From NCBI GenBank assembly GCA_945860545.1, contig CAMAQM010000008.1:1-64000 (forward strand): a DNA stretch of 64,000 bases, read 5' to 3'. Below, piece after piece: positions 1 through 7,075 of the stretch. The translations under genes were made by a program, and so were the position numbers. A model generated the notes under the pieces. The model was not told where the DNA came from. It searched no databases and was given only the letters and a program-made list of their open reading frames with translations. Position 1 is the stretch's first letter. Each line of letters opens with the position of its first letter. The stretch comes from Bifidobacterium breve. GTDB lineage: Bacteria; Actinomycetota; Acidimicrobiia; Acidimicrobiales; Acidimicrobilacustridaceae.

Positions 1-159
1 ACCACTGTCGTTGAGGTCGCCATGCCCCGAATGGACGTGTCAAGTGCCGATATCCGCTCCCGCTTGGCCGTGGGCCGTCGAGTCGACGGGATGGTGCCGG
101 CGGCGGTCCTTGAGTACATCGAGATGCACGGCCTCTATCGTGATCCGGAGTGCCCGTGA
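1..159 (+). CDS. nadD: Nicotinate-nucleotide adenylyltransferase, C-terminal fragment (cut by window edge)
   Basis: Only the last 52 residues are present; the 5' end lies outside the window. The fragment contains a SSADIRSRLA segment followed by VPAAVLEYIEMHGLY. These match the conserved C-terminus of NadD, where an S-T/A-x-I-R motif contacts the nucleotide. The family adenylates nicotinate mononucleotide to deamido-NAD in cytoplasmic NAD synthesis. The stop codon overlaps the GTG start of the next gene (GTGA). The order nadD - LytR_C protein - rsfS is the usual actinobacterial one and supports the call. Confidence 0.85.
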   Translation, partial: TTVVEVAMPRMDVSSADIRSRLAVGRRVDGMVPAAVLEYIEMHGLYRDPECP

Positions 160-1343
160 CCGACGAGATGCGTTCGACCGTCGCTGCACCTCGTCGGCCC
201 TCGGCCCGTGACCCCTGGCGGGTCTGGTTCCCGGTGGCGCTCGTGGGCGTGCTCATCCTCGCCGTGGTGAGCGTCCGGTGGGGTACGGCGGCAATCCTGT
301 CGAACACCGAAGGGAATTTGGTTCGAACGGTCGATGACCCCGCCGAACCTGGATATGAAGCCATCGTGGAGCCCACCCCGGTGCTGGTCGTGGCCGTAAC
401 AACCGAGCAGGGTCAACTTGGTGCCGCGTTGCTGGCGAGCCTGGCCGGCTCGAGTACCGGCGGAGTGATCGTGGTTTCTCCTGAGACGCTCGTCGGCGCT
501 GACGGGCAAAGCGATTCAGCCGACGACACCTTGGCCGACCAATGGGAGTCCGGCGGGCTCGATGCCGTCCGTGAGGCCGTCAGCGACCTGCTCAATGTTG
601 GCGTGGGGGAGTCCCGGCATATTGCCGCCGACCAGTGGCAGGCTCTCGTCGGCCCGGTCGCCCCCCTCGAGATCGAGAACCCCGACGCAATCACCGGTGC
701 CAGTGGGACCACCTACGCCGCCGGGACGATCACCCTTGGCGCCTCCGAGGTGGCCGACTACCTCGACGCCCGCTCGCGCAGTGAGAGCGACCTCAACCGG
801 ATGATCCGTCAACAGCAGTTCTGGGCGGCGTGGCTCGCATCGGTCGGCCGCAACCTGGCTGACCCTGCGGTGGTCCCCGGTGAGTCAGATACGGGTCTTG
901 GGAGATTCGTTCGTTCTCTTGCCGCCGTTGAGGTCGAGTTTGCGACGCTTCCGGTCCGGACGACCTCCGACGGGCTGCTGCCTGAGCCAGAGGCGGTGGC
1001 CGAACTCGTGGCCCGTATCGTTCCGTTTCCGGTCGGCGCCTCACCGGAGAGTCGGGTGCGCATACGCATCCTCGACGGCACGGGAAGGCTCGCCAACGGC
1101 CTCGGTGCCGTCCCGGTGTTTGTCTCTGCCGGCGCCGAGGTCGCCACGCTCGGTAATGCCACGACCTTCAGTTACAGCGTCACCCAGTTCATCGTCGCTG
1201 CCGACGGCAACCTCGCCGAGGCTGAGGAGTTGCGGGACGCGCTCGGTGTTGGTGAGATCGTGACGAGTTCAGAGCAAGCCTCGGCTGTGGACGTCACGGT
1301 GGTGCTCGGTTCCGACGCCGTGCCGCTGATCGGTGGGTCGTGA
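156..1343 (+). CDS. Membrane-anchored LCP-like protein with C-terminal LytR_C domain
   Basis: About 395 residues. A cytoplasmic head of roughly 25 residues precedes one hydrophobic segment (WFPVALVGVLILAVVSV). The extracellular part is in two halves. The first half weakly resembles an LCP (LytR-CpsA-Psr) phosphotransferase fold, but I do not see the arginine/aspartate-rich catalytic signatures of active LCP enzymes. The last ~100 residues match a LytR_C domain (VRIRILDGTGRLANGL opening, VTVVLGSDAVPL closing). Start choice: GTG at 156 overlaps the nadD stop (GTGA); GTG at 150 and ATG at 168 are alternatives in the same frame. It probably acts in the cell wall, but an enzymatic role is doubtful. 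Genes of this type between nadD and rsfS are common in actinobacteria. Confidence 0.7.
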   Translation: MTDEMRSTVAAPRRPSARDPWRVWFPVALVGVLILAVVSVRWGTAAILSNTEGNLVRTVDDPAEPGYEAIVEPTPVLVVAVTTEQGQLGAALLASLAGSSTGGVIVVSPETLVGADGQSDSADDTLADQWESGGLDAVREAVSDLLNVGVGESRHIAADQWQALVGPVAPLEIENPDAITGASGTTYAAGTITLGASEVADYLDARSRSESDLNRMIRQQQFWAAWLASVGRNLADPAVVPGESDTGLGRFVRSLAAVEVEFATLPVRTTSDGLLPEPEAVAELVARIVPFPVGASPESRVRIRILDGTGRLANGLGAVPVFVSAGAEVATLGNATTFSYSVTQFIVAADGNLAEAEELRDALGVGEIVTSSEQASAVDVTVVLGSDAVPLIGGS

Positions 1344-1729
1344 TGGATCGTCACGACCTTCCCGACGAGGTGTGCGCCGCCGCTGAGGCGGCTGCTGCGA
1401 AGAACGCCACCGATGTCGTGGTGCTCAGTGTGGCCGCCGTGTCCACCGTGGGGTCCTTCTTCGTCATCTGCTCGGCGGCGAGCGACCGTCAGGTGCGCGC
1501 CATCACCTCGGCGGTTGAACAGGCCATCGACGAGGCGGCTGGCGCCAAGCCAATCTCAATCGAGGGCGCCGACAGTCTCGAGTGGGTACTCATGAACTAC
1601 GGCGACCTTCTCGTCCACGTCTTCCAACAGGACTCCCGGGACTTCTACAGCCTTGAGCGACTCTGGGCCGATGCGCCGAGCCTGCGTTGGAATGACCTGC
1701 CCGACGCCCTCGATAGTTCGCGCGACTAG
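1343..1729 (+). CDS. rsfS: Ribosomal silencing factor RsfS
   Basis: About 128 residues, normal for the RsfS/Iojap family. RsfS binds ribosomal protein uL14 and blocks subunit joining when nutrients are scarce. Recognisable family segments are DVVVLSVAAVSTVGSFFVICSA near the N-terminus, then the WVLMNYGDLLVHVF strand and the YSLERLWADA end. ATG at 1343 sits five bases after a GGTGGG Shine-Dalgarno-like run and overlaps the upstream stop by one base (TGATG). GTG at 1340 is the alternative. Translationally coupled to the upstream gene and third in a nadD-LytR_C-rsfS operon. Confidence 0.93.
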   Translation: MDRHDLPDEVCAAAEAAAAKNATDVVVLSVAAVSTVGSFFVICSAASDRQVRAITSAVEQAIDEAAGAKPISIEGADSLEWVLMNYGDLLVHVFQQDSRDFYSLERLWADAPSLRWNDLPDALDSSRD

Positions 1730-2042
1730 CCCAGCGGGCACTGCCGCACGCTGCTGGCGTCCCAGCCAGGGTCGTCTCGTCTCATGGGTGCGCAACATCT
1801 CGGCATGCGATGGGGACGGTTTCCGTGGTGGTGTGCTGTGGGGTCATCGCACGCTCGCCGTCGCCGGCACCTGACCGGCGGATCGTGTCGACTGCCCGCA
1901 GCGAATGCAGCAGCCTCTGTGAGTCGGGGCCCCAGCATCCGGTGTTGTTTGTCGTGACCGTTCCGCACCGGCACCCGATGGCTGCGTTCGGCATGCATGC
2001 AGGGAGACCGACCTGCGTCGCCAGATAACTCGATGGTCCTCG
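1730..2042 (+). other. Intergenic region, no gene recognised
   Basis: This is the only gene-free stretch of more than 300 bases in the window. There is a small hairpin (CTGGC 1754-1758 / GCCAG 1765-1769) without a following T-run, which might help end the rsfS transcript. Open frames on either strand lack Shine-Dalgarno sequences, have poor codon structure and resemble no family I know. No tRNA or known structured RNA was recognised. Confidence 0.5.
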
Positions 2043-2048
2043 TATGAT
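2043..2048 (+). promoter_or_regulatory. -10 element TATGAT, predicted leaderless promoter
   Basis: TATGAT ends eight bases before ATG 2057, so transcription should begin at or next to the start codon. No clear -35 hexamer is visible. It matches the window-wide pattern of leaderless promoters. Confidence 0.6.
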
Positions 2049-2056
2049 GACGGCGT

Positions 2057-2446
2057 ATGTCGAAGGAGCATCTCGCAGCTGGAGTGAGGCGGCCGGGCGG
2101 CAACGCACCGCTCATTGCCATGTGCTTGATTGCATTGGTCCTCGTAGTCGCAGGAATGCTCGTCGTTGGTCTCCGAGCGAGCGAGGGAGTGAGCAACCCG
2201 GTGGCCGATCTGGATCCCGCCTGCGCCGCATTCCGCGAGTATCAGTCCTCCTCCAACGGCGACGGCGCAGGTGAGGAGCAGATGCTTACCCAGATTGAGG
2301 CCGTGTGGGGTCTCGGTCAACTGAGTCGTGACCCGGCGATCGTCGAGGCCTCCGATTCCTTGCGGAGGACTGCATTGAGCAGGGACCTCACGGAGTTCGG
2401 TCCAGCCCGCCAGGCAATGGACTCGGCGTGCACGGCCACCGACTAG
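2057..2446 (+). CDS. Small membrane-anchored or secreted protein of unknown function
   Basis: 129 residues. A basic N-terminus is followed by a strong hydrophobic segment (LIAMCLIALVLVVAGMLVVGL, about residues 19-39). The remaining ~85 residues are soluble and probably extracytoplasmic, with two cysteines (in DPACAAF and DSACTATD) placed near the start and the end, which could form a disulfide. I do not recognise the family. No Shine-Dalgarno sequence precedes the ATG, which fits a leaderless transcript from the -10 element at 2043-2048. It stands alone between rsfS and the tRNA-Ala gene. Confidence 0.6.
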   Translation: MSKEHLAAGVRRPGGNAPLIAMCLIALVLVVAGMLVVGLRASEGVSNPVADLDPACAAFREYQSSSNGDGAGEEQMLTQIEAVWGLGQLSRDPAIVEASDSLRRTALSRDLTEFGPARQAMDSACTATD

Positions 2447-2568
2447 CAGGAGTTCATCCGCTTCGATCGTCGGTGAGCACACAGGTTCCACGACACTTAA
2501 GTCGCAGAACTCAGGCACGATCTGCGGCGAATCGCTGGCGCCGGGCACAGCGGATTGAGAAGGGTGAG

Positions 2569-2641
2569 TGGAGCTAAGGAGAATCGAACTCCTGACCTCT
2601 TCCATGCCATGGAAGCGCTCTACCAACTGAGCTATAGCCCC
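2569..2641 (-). tRNA. tRNA-Ala (anticodon GGC)
   Basis: Read on the minus strand, the gene begins GGGGCTATAGCTCAG and folds into a full cloverleaf of 73 bases. The acceptor stem is GGGGCTA/TAGCTCC, the anticodon stem CTTCC/GGAAG encloses the loop ATGGCAT (anticodon GGC), and the T arm is AGGAG-TTCGATT-CTCCT. The discriminator base is A. The CCA end is not encoded. Confidence 0.95.
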
Positions 2642-2653
2642 AACGAATCGCTC

Positions 2654-2682
2654 AATCTAGCAGTTCCCTCCGGGGCACCCAA
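2654..2682 (-). promoter_or_regulatory. Promoter of tRNA-Ala
   Basis: On the minus strand a TTGGGT -35-like hexamer (2677-2682) is followed after 17 bases by a TAGATT -10 (2654-2659). The tRNA 5' end lies 12 bases downstream of the -10. Confidence 0.5.
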
Positions 2683-2751
2683 GCCGACGGTGGAGCGCTG
2701 CGATCGGTTGCCGTGGAGTCGAGGAGGTCGGGGGTGATGGTGGGCGGTCAC

Positions 2752-2757
2752 TACGAT
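2752..2757 (+). promoter_or_regulatory. -10 element TACGAT for leuS, predicted leaderless
   Basis: TACGAT ends seven bases before GTG 2765. The ATG at 2756 in the same frame overlaps the hexamer itself and would lie upstream of the predicted transcript start, so this element decides the leuS start. Confidence 0.6.
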
Positions 2758-2764
2758 GAACGGC

Positions 2765-5233
2765 GTGTCCGAGCTGTATGACCCGTGCGCCGTCGAAGCG
2801 AAATGGCAGGCGTACTGGCGTGACCATCGCTCGTACGACGTCGACAACGACGACCCGCGCCCCCACGTCTACGTGCTCTGCATGTACCCGTACCCCTCAG
2901 GGCGGGCCCACATGGGCCACGTTCGGAACTACACGTTTGGCGATCTGATCGTTCGCCACCGAACGATGCTGGGCAACGCAGTGCTGTCCCCGATGGGGTT
3001 TGACAGTTTCGGCCTACCTGCGGAGAACGCCGCGATCCGGACCGGCGTGCACCCGAGGTCGTTCACCGACGAGCGCATCGTCGAGTTGCGCAGCTCCATT
3101 GAGCGCATCGGCGCGGTATACGACTGGCGTCGTGAGGTTCGTAGCCACGACCCTGCCTACATCCGCTGGACGCAGTGGATCTTCCTCCGATTCCTTGAGG
3201 CGGGGCTCGCGTACCGGGCGAAGGCCCCCGTGAACTGGGACCCGGTGGACCAGACGGTGCTCGCCAACGAGCAGGTCCTCCCCGATGGCACGGCCGAGCG
3301 TTCGGGAGCACTGGTCGAAAAGCGTGATCTTGAGCAGTGGTTCCTGCGCATCACCGATTACGCCCAGGAGCTTCTCGACGGTCTCGACGACGTTGAGTGG
3401 CCCGAGCGCGTCAAGGTGATGCAGCGGAACTGGATCGGGCGTTCCGAGGGTGCGGCCTTCGGTATGGCCGTGGTGGATGAAGACGGCGAGCCGCACCACA
3501 GCGGCGCGGTGGTCGAGGTCTTCACCACCCGACCGGATACGGCGTTCGGCATGACCTATGCCGTGATGGCCCCAGAGCACCCACTGGTGGACGAGGTTGT
3601 CCCCGCCGAGCGACGCGAAGAGGTCGAGGCATTCGTGGCCGTGGCACGGGCCACGACCGACGTTGACCGCATGTCCTCAGAGGGGTCCCTCGACAAGCGT
3701 GGGGTTTTCAGCGGTTCTTGGGTGCGGAACCCGTTCACTGGCGATTCCGTGCCCCTGTATCTCGCCGATTACGTACTTATGGGGTACGGCACGGGGGCGG
3801 TCATGGCGGTGCCGAGCGAGGACCAGCGTGACTGGGATTTTGCTCAAGCGCACGGTCTGGGCCACCGCCGCACGGTCCAACCCCCTGCGGGGTGGGACGG
3901 GGAGGCTTTCACCGGCGACGGTCCGCACATCAACAGCGGCTTTCTCGATGGAATGGACAAGGCTGAGGCCATCGCTGCGGCCATCACCTGGCTGGAGCAC
4001 GAGGGTCTCGGTTCTCGTCAGGTCAACTTCCGCCTGCGCGACTGGCTTGTGAGCCGGCAACGCTTCTGGGGATGCCCGATCCCGGTGGTGTATTGCGAGC
4101 AATGCGGCATCGTGCCGGTTCCTGATGATCAGTTGCCGGTGCTCGCCCCCGACGACGTCGAATTTCTCCCCACCGGCCAGTCGCCCCTGCAGTCCCACGA
4201 CGGTTTCCTGCACACGACGTGTCCGACATGTGGCGGTCCCGCCCGACGGGAGACCGACACCATGGATACGTTCGTGGACTCGTCGTGGTACTTCCTCAGG
4301 TTCTGCGATCCGTGGGCCGACAGCGCACCGTTCTCATCGTCAGCCGTTGAGGGTTGGATGCCGGTTGACCAGTACATCGGTGGAGTCGAGCACGCCATCC
4401 TCCACCTCATGTATGCCCGATTCTTCACCAAGGCACTTGCAGACAGTGGCGTGCTCCCGGCCACCATGCGAGAGCCCTTCATGAAGCTGTTCACCCAGGG
4501 CATGATCCGGCTCGGGGGGGACAAGATGTCCAAGTCCAAGGGCAATCTCGTCGCCCCGGAGGAGATTCTCGACACCGATGGTGCCGATGCACTTCGACTC
4601 GCTCACCTCTTCGTCGGCCCGCCCCAGGACGATGTGGACTGGGAGGGTGTGGGACTCGATGGCTGTTCCCGTTTCCTGCAGAGGTTGTGGCGTCTCGCCA
4701 CGGGCCGAGTCGGTCCCGAGTCGGTCCAACGAGACCCGAGTGCCGATGATGACCAGATCGAACGTTCGGTGCACCGACTGATCGCGAGGGTCAGTGACGA
4801 CTACGAACGCTGGTCCTACAACACGGCAGTCGCCGCCTGCATGGAGATGACCAACGAGCTGTACCGCTATGTGCAGGCCGCGTCGCCGCCACGTCGGGAG
4901 ACGATCGACTTCGGTGTCGACACCCTGCTTCTGCTGCTTGCACCAATGGCCCCTCACCTCACGGCGGAGCTGTGGGAGCAGCGTCGGGGAGGTCATATCC
5001 ACGAGGAACAGTGGCCGACACCTGACCCCTCCAAACTCGCCGTCGAGACCGTCACCATGGTCGTGCAGGTCAACGGCAAGGTGCGTGACCGCATCGAGGT
5101 GAGTGCCGGTATTGGTGAGGATGAGGCTCGTGTACTCGCCCTTTCCTCCCCGAAAGTCATGGCTGCCGCTGACGGTCGCGAACCCCGCAGCGTGGTGTGC
5201 CGCCCGCCCCGACTGGTCAATGTCGTCCTGTGA
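2765..5233 (+). CDS. leuS: Leucyl-tRNA synthetase
   Basis: About 822 residues, bacterial-type LeuRS length. It charges tRNA-Leu with leucine in the cytoplasm. The class I signatures are intact: HMGH at residues 49-52 after PYPSGRA, and KMSKS at 587-591. The CP1 editing domain is present between them (TTRPDTAFG and [21 protein letters not shown] segments). A C-terminal anticodon-binding domain follows, ending in a VNGKVRD segment typical of the LeuRS tail. Start: GTG 2765 is preferred because the -10 at 2752-2757 predicts a leaderless message beginning there; ATG 2756 would add three residues. Confidence 0.95.
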   Translation: MSELYDPCAVEAKWQAYWRDHRSYDVDNDDPRPHVYVLCMYPYPSGRAHMGHVRNYTFGDLIVRHRTMLGNAVLSPMGFDSFGLPAENAAIRTGVHPRSFTDERIVELRSSIERIGAVYDWRREVRSHDPAYIRWTQWIFLRFLEAGLAYRAKAPVNWDPVDQTVLANEQVLPDGTAERSGALVEKRDLEQWFLRITDYAQELLDGLDDVEWPERVKVMQRNWIGRSEGAAFGMAVVDEDGEPHHSGAVVEVFTTRPDTAFGMTYAVMAPEHPLVDEVVPAERREEVEAFVAVARATTDVDRMSSEGSLDKRGVFSGSWVRNPFTGDSVPLYLADYVLMGYGTGAVMAVPSEDQRDWDFAQAHGLGHRRTVQPPAGWDGEAFTGDGPHINSGFLDGMDKAEAIAAAITWLEHEGLGSRQVNFRLRDWLVSRQRFWGCPIPVVYCEQCGIVPVPDDQLPVLAPDDVEFLPTGQSPLQSHDGFLHTTCPTCGGPARRETDTMDTFVDSSWYFLRFCDPWADSAPFSSSAVEGWMPVDQYIGGVEHAILHLMYARFFTKALADSGVLPATMREPFMKLFTQGMIRLGGDKMSKSKGNLVAPEEILDTDGADALRLAHLFVGPPQDDVDWEGVGLDGCSRFLQRLWRLATGRVGPESVQRDPSADDDQIERSVHRLIARVSDDYERWSYNTAVAACMEMTNELYRYVQAASPPRRETIDFGVDTLLLLLAPMAPHLTAELWEQRRGGHIHEEQWPTPDPSKLAVETVTMVVQVNGKVRDRIEVSAGIGEDEARVLALSSPKVMAAADGREPRSVVCRPPRLVNVVL

Positions 5234-5272
5234 CCGTTCGTATCGACTCCTGTCGGCGTCCCCGCCCAAACC

Positions 5273-5287
5273 CGGTGCCTGGCACCG
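5273..5287. repeat. 15-base palindrome between leuS and the acyl ligase gene
   Basis: CGGTGCC-T-GGCACCG is a perfect inverted repeat with a single central base, located 38 bases before ATG 5326. No T-run follows, so it does not look like an intrinsic terminator. The geometry suits a repressor operator, though it could also be a weak transcript-end hairpin for leuS. Confidence 0.4.
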
Positions 5288-5325
5288 CGGGTAACCATCT
5301 AGTGATCCGGAAGGTCTGATCGTCA

Positions 5326-6987
5326 ATGGATACCTTGAGCGCACGATTTGTCGAGGCAGCCACGGTGGGTGGGGAGGTCACCTTCGTCAGCGGTGACGAA
5401 CACACCACACTCCCGTGGGCGGAACTTCACGAAAATGCCAGAGGTATTGCTGCGGCGCTGCAGTCCCGGGGCATCGGGATCGGGGACCATGTGGCCCTGT
5501 TGGGGCCGACGACCCGGGAACTCGTCACCACCATGCAGGGCATCTGGCTGGCGGGCGCCACCATGGTGTGCCTGCCGCTGCCGATGCGTCTCGCCTCCAT
5601 CGAGGAGTTCGTGGATCAGACCCGGACCCGAGTGGCCAAGGCCGATGCGTGTCTGCTCGTCGTTGACCCACAACTCGCCGAGTTCGTGGTCGATCAGCCC
5701 GGCGATCCCGACCGGGTGAACCTCGACGATCTCATGGTGGAGGCATCCGGGCGAGCATCGGAGTGGGTCGTTCCCGCCGTGGGGCCAGACGATCTCGCCA
5801 TCATTCAGTTCACCTCGGGCTCGACAAGCGAACCCAAGGGCGTGATGTTGCCCCATCGCGTCATCCTCGCCAATCTCGACGGCGCCATATCGGTCGGGAA
5901 CCTTGACCTTGACAACGACGTGTTCGTGTCGTGGCTGCCCCTCTATCACGACATGGGACTCGTGGGTCTGCTGCTGATCCCCATGTTGACCGGCGCTCGT
6001 CTCGTCCTTGGGGCCCCGCAGGACTTCACCGCCCGCCCGTCACGTTGGATGCAATGGATGCACGACTACCGCGGCACCGTCACCGCAGGTCCGAACTTCG
6101 CCTGGGCTCTGGTTGCCCGCAGTCTCCGCCGAGCCAACGAGGTCCTTGACCTCAGTCCGTTGCGAATCGCCCTCAACGGGGCGGAACCCGTTGACCCGCT
6201 GAGTGTTCGAACCCTGCTCGAGGCCGGTGAACGTCACGGGATGTCGCCGGGGTCGGTCTTCCCCGCCTTCGGAATGGCCGAGTTGGCCATCGCCGGCACC
6301 TTCCCGCCGGTCGGTCGGGGGTTGCGCACCGATTGCGTTGACCTGCAGTCAATCGAGGTGGACCGCTTTGCGCAGGCCGTCGAGGTTGGTAGCGAAGGTG
6401 CCCGCGAGTTCGTCGTGTTGGGGAGCCCAATCCCCGGCCTTGAGATCCGCATTGTGGATCCGGCAACGGCTGAACCTCGCGACGAACGTCAGGTGGGCGA
6501 GCTCGAATTCAGGGGAACCTCGGTGACGTCGGGCTACTACCGCAACCCTGACGCCACCGAGCAGATGTTCCGTGACGGGTGGCTGCGAACCGGCGACCTT
6601 GCGTACATGCTCGACGGTGAACTGGTGCTGTGCGGCCGCATCAAGGACGTCATCATCGTCGGGGGACGCAACATCTTCCCTGAGGATGTCGAACGTTCAG
6701 TGGCCAAGGTCGATGGAGTGCGTCCCGGCAACGTGATTGCGTTCGGGGTGGACGGCAAACGTGGGCATGAGGCCATGATCGTCGTCGCCGAGGTCAAGGG
6801 TGACGCCACCGATGCGCTCATCCGCAACATCCGTGAGGCAGCCCGCGCCGTGTCGGGCCTTCCACCTGGCGACGTGGTGCTCGTGCCGGCGGGGACCCTG
6901 CCGAAGACGTCCTCGGGCAAGTTGCAGCGCAGCCTGTGTCGGGAGCGCTACCTCGACGAGTCCCTTCCAGTTCTCGCTCCTGAGTGA
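5326..6987 (+). CDS. Acyl-AMP/acyl-CoA ligase, FAAL-like (ANL superfamily)
   Basis: 553 residues. Adenylate-forming enzyme that activates a carboxylic acid with ATP. The phosphate-binding motif FTSGST is at 162-167. SWLPLYHDMG (202-211) and GRIKDVIIVGGRNIFPEDVE are the forms typical of fatty-acyl-AMP ligases rather than ordinary acyl-CoA synthetases. FGMAE and the RTGD motif are present, and the catalytic lysine is K532 in SSGKLQR. The length is slightly short for a FAAL, and I cannot tell whether the FAAL-specific insertion that blocks CoA transfer is there, so a CoA ligase is possible. ATG follows GGAAGG at a good distance. It lies directly upstream of a Liv-type transport locus on the same strand, suggesting it activates the imported acid; no acyl-carrier protein or polyketide synthase is nearby. 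Confidence 0.8.
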   Translation: MDTLSARFVEAATVGGEVTFVSGDEHTTLPWAELHENARGIAAALQSRGIGIGDHVALLGPTTRELVTTMQGIWLAGATMVCLPLPMRLASIEEFVDQTRTRVAKADACLLVVDPQLAEFVVDQPGDPDRVNLDDLMVEASGRASEWVVPAVGPDDLAIIQFTSGSTSEPKGVMLPHRVILANLDGAISVGNLDLDNDVFVSWLPLYHDMGLVGLLLIPMLTGARLVLGAPQDFTARPSRWMQWMHDYRGTVTAGPNFAWALVARSLRRANEVLDLSPLRIALNGAEPVDPLSVRTLLEAGERHGMSPGSVFPAFGMAELAIAGTFPPVGRGLRTDCVDLQSIEVDRFAQAVEVGSEGAREFVVLGSPIPGLEIRIVDPATAEPRDERQVGELEFRGTSVTSGYYRNPDATEQMFRDGWLRTGDLAYMLDGELVLCGRIKDVIIVGGRNIFPEDVERSVAKVDGVRPGNVIAFGVDGKRGHEAMIVVAEVKGDATDALIRNIREAARAVSGLPPGDVVLVPAGTLPKTSSGKLQRSLCRERYLDESLPVLAPE

Positions 6988-7024
6988 GCCAGTGGCTTCC
7001 CCTGCGGGTCTGGGGCTAGATCAC

Positions 7025-7030
7025 TAAGGT
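7025..7030 (+). promoter_or_regulatory. Possible -10 element TAAGGT for the transport operon
   Basis: TAAGGT would place transcription start near 7037, just before the hairpin at 7040-7060. No good -35 is visible. TAAGGT also precedes secD and pyrR in this window. Confidence 0.4.
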
Positions 7031-7039
7031 TTGAGAGGC

Positions 7040-7060
7040 GGCACGACCTCCGGTCGTGCC
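7040..7060 (+). promoter_or_regulatory. Perfect 9-bp hairpin in the transport-operon leader
   Basis: GGCACGACC (7040-7048) and GGTCGTGCC (7052-7060) are exact inverted repeats around a TCC loop. The hairpin lies five bases before the GGGGGG Shine-Dalgarno run (7066-7071) of the permease gene. It could be an operator, a 5' stabilising hairpin or a translational control site; no T-run follows, so it is not an intrinsic terminator. Confidence 0.5.
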
Positions 7061-7075
7061 GTGGTCGGGGGGACC

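Noticed and set aside
1754-1769. Hairpin after rsfS as an intrinsic terminator
   Set aside because: Only five base pairs and no T-run; at best a weak stop signal.
1844-2626. 260-codon minus-strand frame spanning the small protein gene and the tRNA-Ala
   Set aside because: It includes the tRNA gene and shows no domain or ribosome site.
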